From a bacterium (GTDB taxonomy: Bacteria > Myxococcota > UBA727 > JAUIJE01), in assembly GCA_030431455.1 (NCBI GenBank), contig JAUIJE010000021.1:37127-101126 (forward strand): a DNA stretch of 64,000 nt, written 5' to 3'. Positions 62,319 to 64,000 of the stretch are shown piece by piece. Position 1 is the stretch's first letter. The number at the start of each line of letters is the position of its first letter. A model generated the notes under the pieces. That model did no database searches. It worked only from the letters and a program-made list of their open reading frames with translations, and was not told the origin of the DNA. The translations under genes were made by a program, and so were the position numbers.

Positions 62319-63367
62319 ATGCCCGGCAAGGACAGCCCGCGGCCCTCGTCGCTGCCGGTCATCAGGTTGAACGATTGGATCGCCTGGCCCGCGCCGCCTT
62401 TGATCAGGTTGTCGAGGGCGCTCATGCAGCAGAGCGTGCGCTTGCCGGTCTCTTCATCGGTGCGCACCTCGATGGACACCTCGACCCGGCAGGTGCCGGC
62501 CACCGCGTTGACCTCGGGGGACGTGCCCGCGGGCAACACCGTGACCACCTCGGCGGCTTTGTAGGTGTCTTCGTAGAGTTTTTGCAGCGAAGCGCGGTCG
62601 TGCCCGTCGGGCAGGTCGACCTGGCTGATGGCGAGGATGCCGCGGGACAAGGGCGCGCTCACGGGCACAAAGTCGAGGGACACCTGGCTGGCGCCGGCGT
62701 CGCCGAGGGTCTGCAGAATCTCCGCCCGGTGCTGGTGGTGCAGGACCTTGTAGGCCTTGAGGTTGTTGTGGCGCACCGGGTGGTGGGTGCCGGCCGAGGG
62801 GCGCACGCCGCTGCCGGAGCTGCCGGTCATGGCCACGGTGCGCACGTTGGTGCCTTTGAGGAGGCCGGCTTGGGCCAAGGGCAAAAGCCCCAAGGTGATG
62901 GTGGTGGCGAAACAGCCGGGGCTGGCCACGTGGGTGGCGGTCTTGATCTGATCGCGGAACAGCTCGGGCAGGCCGTACACAAAGGTGCCGAGCCGGTCGG
63001 GACACGGGTGTTCGGGGGCGTAGTCGCGCTGGTAGTCGACGAGGTTGCGCAGCCGGAAGTCGCCGGACAGGTCGATGACGCGAAAGCCGTCGTCGAGGTG
63101 GTCCTTGATCACGTGCGCAGTGACTTTGTGGGGCATGGCCAAAAACACGATGTCCGCGCCCTTCACCGCGTCGGCCACCGGGAGGTCCTCGAGCACGAGG
63201 TCGGTGTAGCCGTAGAGGGTGCGGTGGACCTGGCCCGCGGGCTCGCCCACGTGGTCTTTGCTGGAGATGCGCAAGATCTCGACGTCGTCGCGCATGACCA
63301 GGTGGCGGAGGATTTCGGCCGCGCCGTAGCCCGCGCCCCCGATGATCGACACTTTTGTTTTGCTCAT
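62309..63367 (-). CDS. argC: N-acetyl-gamma-glutamyl-phosphate reductase
   Basis: 352 residues. NAD(P)-binding IIGGAGYGAAEILRHL at the N-terminus, the catalytic cysteine in ASPGCFATT and a family-typical SGSGVRPSAGTHH. It reduces N-acetylglutamyl-phosphate to the semialdehyde, third step of arginine synthesis. AGGTGACG lies just before the ATG and is held inside a hairpin (63368-63412). The upstream 18-codon extension runs through that hairpin and is not coding. With argB downstream it forms a two-gene arginine operon. Confidence 0.95.
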   Translation of the reverse strand: MSKTKVSIIGGAGYGAAEILRHLVMRDDVEILRISSKDHVGEPAGQVHRTLYGYTDLVLEDLPVADAVKGADIVFLAMPHKVTAHVIKDHLDDGFRVIDLSGDFRLRNLVDYQRDYAPEHPCPDRLGTFVYGLPELFRDQIKTATHVASPGCFATTITLGLLPLAQAGLLKGTNVRTVAMTGSSGSGVRPSAGTHHPVRHNNLKAYKVLHHQHRAEILQTLGDAGASQVSLDFVPVSAPLSRGILAISQVDLPDGHDRASLQKLYEDTYKAAEVVTVLPAGTSPEVNAVAGTCRVEVSIEVRTDEETGKRTLCCMSALDNLIKGGAGQAIQSFNLMTGSDEGRGLSLPGMWP

Positions 63368-63412
63368 CTCGTCACCTCGCGCCCCGTATACAGAAAAAGG
63401 GCGCGGGACGAG
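63368..63412 (-). promoter_or_regulatory. hairpin around the argC ribosome binding site
   Basis: On the minus strand CTCGT pairs with ACGAG and GCGCCC with GGGCGC (inner stem 63378-63384 with 63399-63405, outer stem 63368-63372 with 63408-63412). The inner loop holds the AGGTGACG ribosome binding site of argC between the stems. It may control translation or mRNA stability. A run of T (63394-63398 on this strand) lies in the inner loop, so it could also act as an attenuator-like element. Confidence 0.5.
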
Positions 63413-63428
63413 AGGTGGCACACGCGGG

Positions 63429-64000
63429 CTACATCGGTGGGCGTCGACGGCGGCGCAGGGCCCACGGCAACAACAAGCCCGCGCCCAGCGCGGCGAGCGG
63501 CGGCGGGCCAGACCGCGCGTGGTGGCTGCAGCCGGTGGCGGGCACGCTCACCGCTTCGCCGTCGTCGTCGGCCCCGGCCCCGGCGGGCGGCGGGGACGCG
63601 ACCGGCGCGGGGTCGCCGCTGCCGGGCACGGCGTAGCGCACGGTGCGTTCTTCCTCGGCGGCGGGCCCGGGTTCGGCCTGCCAGGGCCGAAAATCCGCGT
63701 GGGCTTCGGCGGCCCCGGCCACGGCGCGGGCCGCGTGAGGACCGGGCTGGGCCACGAACACGTCGGAGAGGGTCTCGTGCACCGGGCCGGCCTCGCCGGC
63801 CCCGCCGCGTTCGTCGGCACAATGGCCGGCCCCGTGGCCGTGGTGGCCGTGGCCGTGCTGGTGGGCGTGGGGCTTTTTGTGGCACCCGTCGTCGTCGTCG
63901 CCAGAGTCAGAGTCAGAGTCAGAGTCAGAGTCAGAGTCAGAGTCAGAGTCAGAGTCAGAGTCAGAGTCAGAGTCAGAGTCAGAGTCAGAGTCAGAGTCAG
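63429..64000 (-). CDS. MYXO-CTERM-like surface protein with Ser-Asp stalk (partial, start beyond window)
   Basis: The visible 190 residues are the C-terminus. From the right edge they show a Ser-Asp repeat, GDDDDGCHKKPH, a His-rich run (HAHQHGHGHHGHG), a Gly/Ala segment, a central stretch (VHETLSDVFVAQPG), an acidic Pro-rich linker and an end TGCSHHARSGPPPLAALGAGLLLPWALRRRRRPP. Cys, then hydrophobic segment, then Arg run is the MYXO-CTERM sorting pattern, so the protein is probably anchored or shed at the surface by that pathway. The start lies to the right of the window. It reads toward argC (also on the minus strand), 61 bp away. Confidence 0.8.
   Translation of the reverse strand, partial: DSDSDSDSDSDSDSDSDSDSDSDSDSDSDSDSGDDDDGCHKKPHAHQHGHGHHGHGAGHCADERGGAGEAGPVHETLSDVFVAQPGPHAARAVAGAAEAHADFRPWQAEPGPAAEEERTVRYAVPGSGDPAPVASPPPAGAGADDDGEAVSVPATGCSHHARSGPPPLAALGAGLLLPWALRRRRRPPM
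63903..64000 (-). repeat. AGAGTC hexamer repeat coding (Ser-Asp)n, running off the window
   Basis: About 16 perfect copies of one hexamer on the plus strand (AGAGTC), coding Ser-Asp on the minus strand. Unlike the Gly-Asp arrays it is exact at the DNA level, so it may be young or unstable. It continues beyond the edge. Confidence 0.95.

Overview
The window is a GC-rich (roughly 68-70% by eye), densely coded bacterial chromosome segment, most likely from a member of the Myxococcota. The pointers are a C-terminal MYXO-CTERM-like tail (63429-64000), CGDG-type Cys repeats of the myxococcal DUF4215 kind in two surface lipoproteins, a DUF4388 protein, an AAA-TPR-BTAD regulator, a CotH-like protein and an unusually large number of small lipoproteins. 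No rRNA, tRNA, phage, transposase or CRISPR array was found. Coding density is above 90%, and 4-nt ATGA start/stop overlaps are common.

Layout: 1-9106 holds a partial gene, a phospholipase D/cardiolipin-synthase-like protein, a methyltransferase-like lipoprotein, a divergent beta-lactamase-fold hydrolase/TetR pair with a palindromic operator, a fatty acid desaturase, a YD-repeat-like lipoprotein, an MscS-type channel and a GH114-like lipoprotein. 9144-16850 is one tightly overlapped minus-strand sulfate assimilation operon: PQ-loop membrane protein, cysH, cysD, cysN, cysK, cobA, cysI, DUF934. It is preceded by a 30-codon ORF ending in six cysteine codons, which looks like a leaderless cysteine-sensing leader peptide. 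17031-30726 is mostly lipoproteins with acidic or Pro-Glu spacers (a vWA/YfbK-like protein, two proteins sharing a Cys module, a beta-helix protein, a CotH-like protein), plus a GNAT enzyme, a frameshifted lipoprotein and a PcfJ-like protein.

30740-39114 has a 1047-residue AAA-TPR-BTAD regulator divergent from a two-gene exported cassette (1010 and 650 residues), with an 11-bp-period direct repeat in the shared upstream region. 39181-48013 holds an amidohydrolase, an L,D-transpeptidase, uracil-DNA glycosylase with an EF-hand-like N-terminal extension, and a glmU-led envelope operon. 48146-50884 is a DUF4388 gene translationally coupled to three small lipoproteins. 50910-56796 has a lipase-like lipoprotein, a hairpin-array repeat, a degenerate HD-GYP/helical-repeat pair and a possible haem-oxygenase-like protein. 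56829-60390 has two adjacent related beta-helix lipoproteins with Gly-Asp stalks. 60531-64000 has a LolA-like protein, the argC-argB pair and the start-truncated MYXO-CTERM protein.

The best candidates for something new are the poly-cysteine leader in front of the cys operon, the covarying hairpin array at 52271-52760, an over-represented ACATTG word across the window, and the BTAD regulator with its 11-bp direct repeat. All functional assignments rest on motif recognition without database searches.
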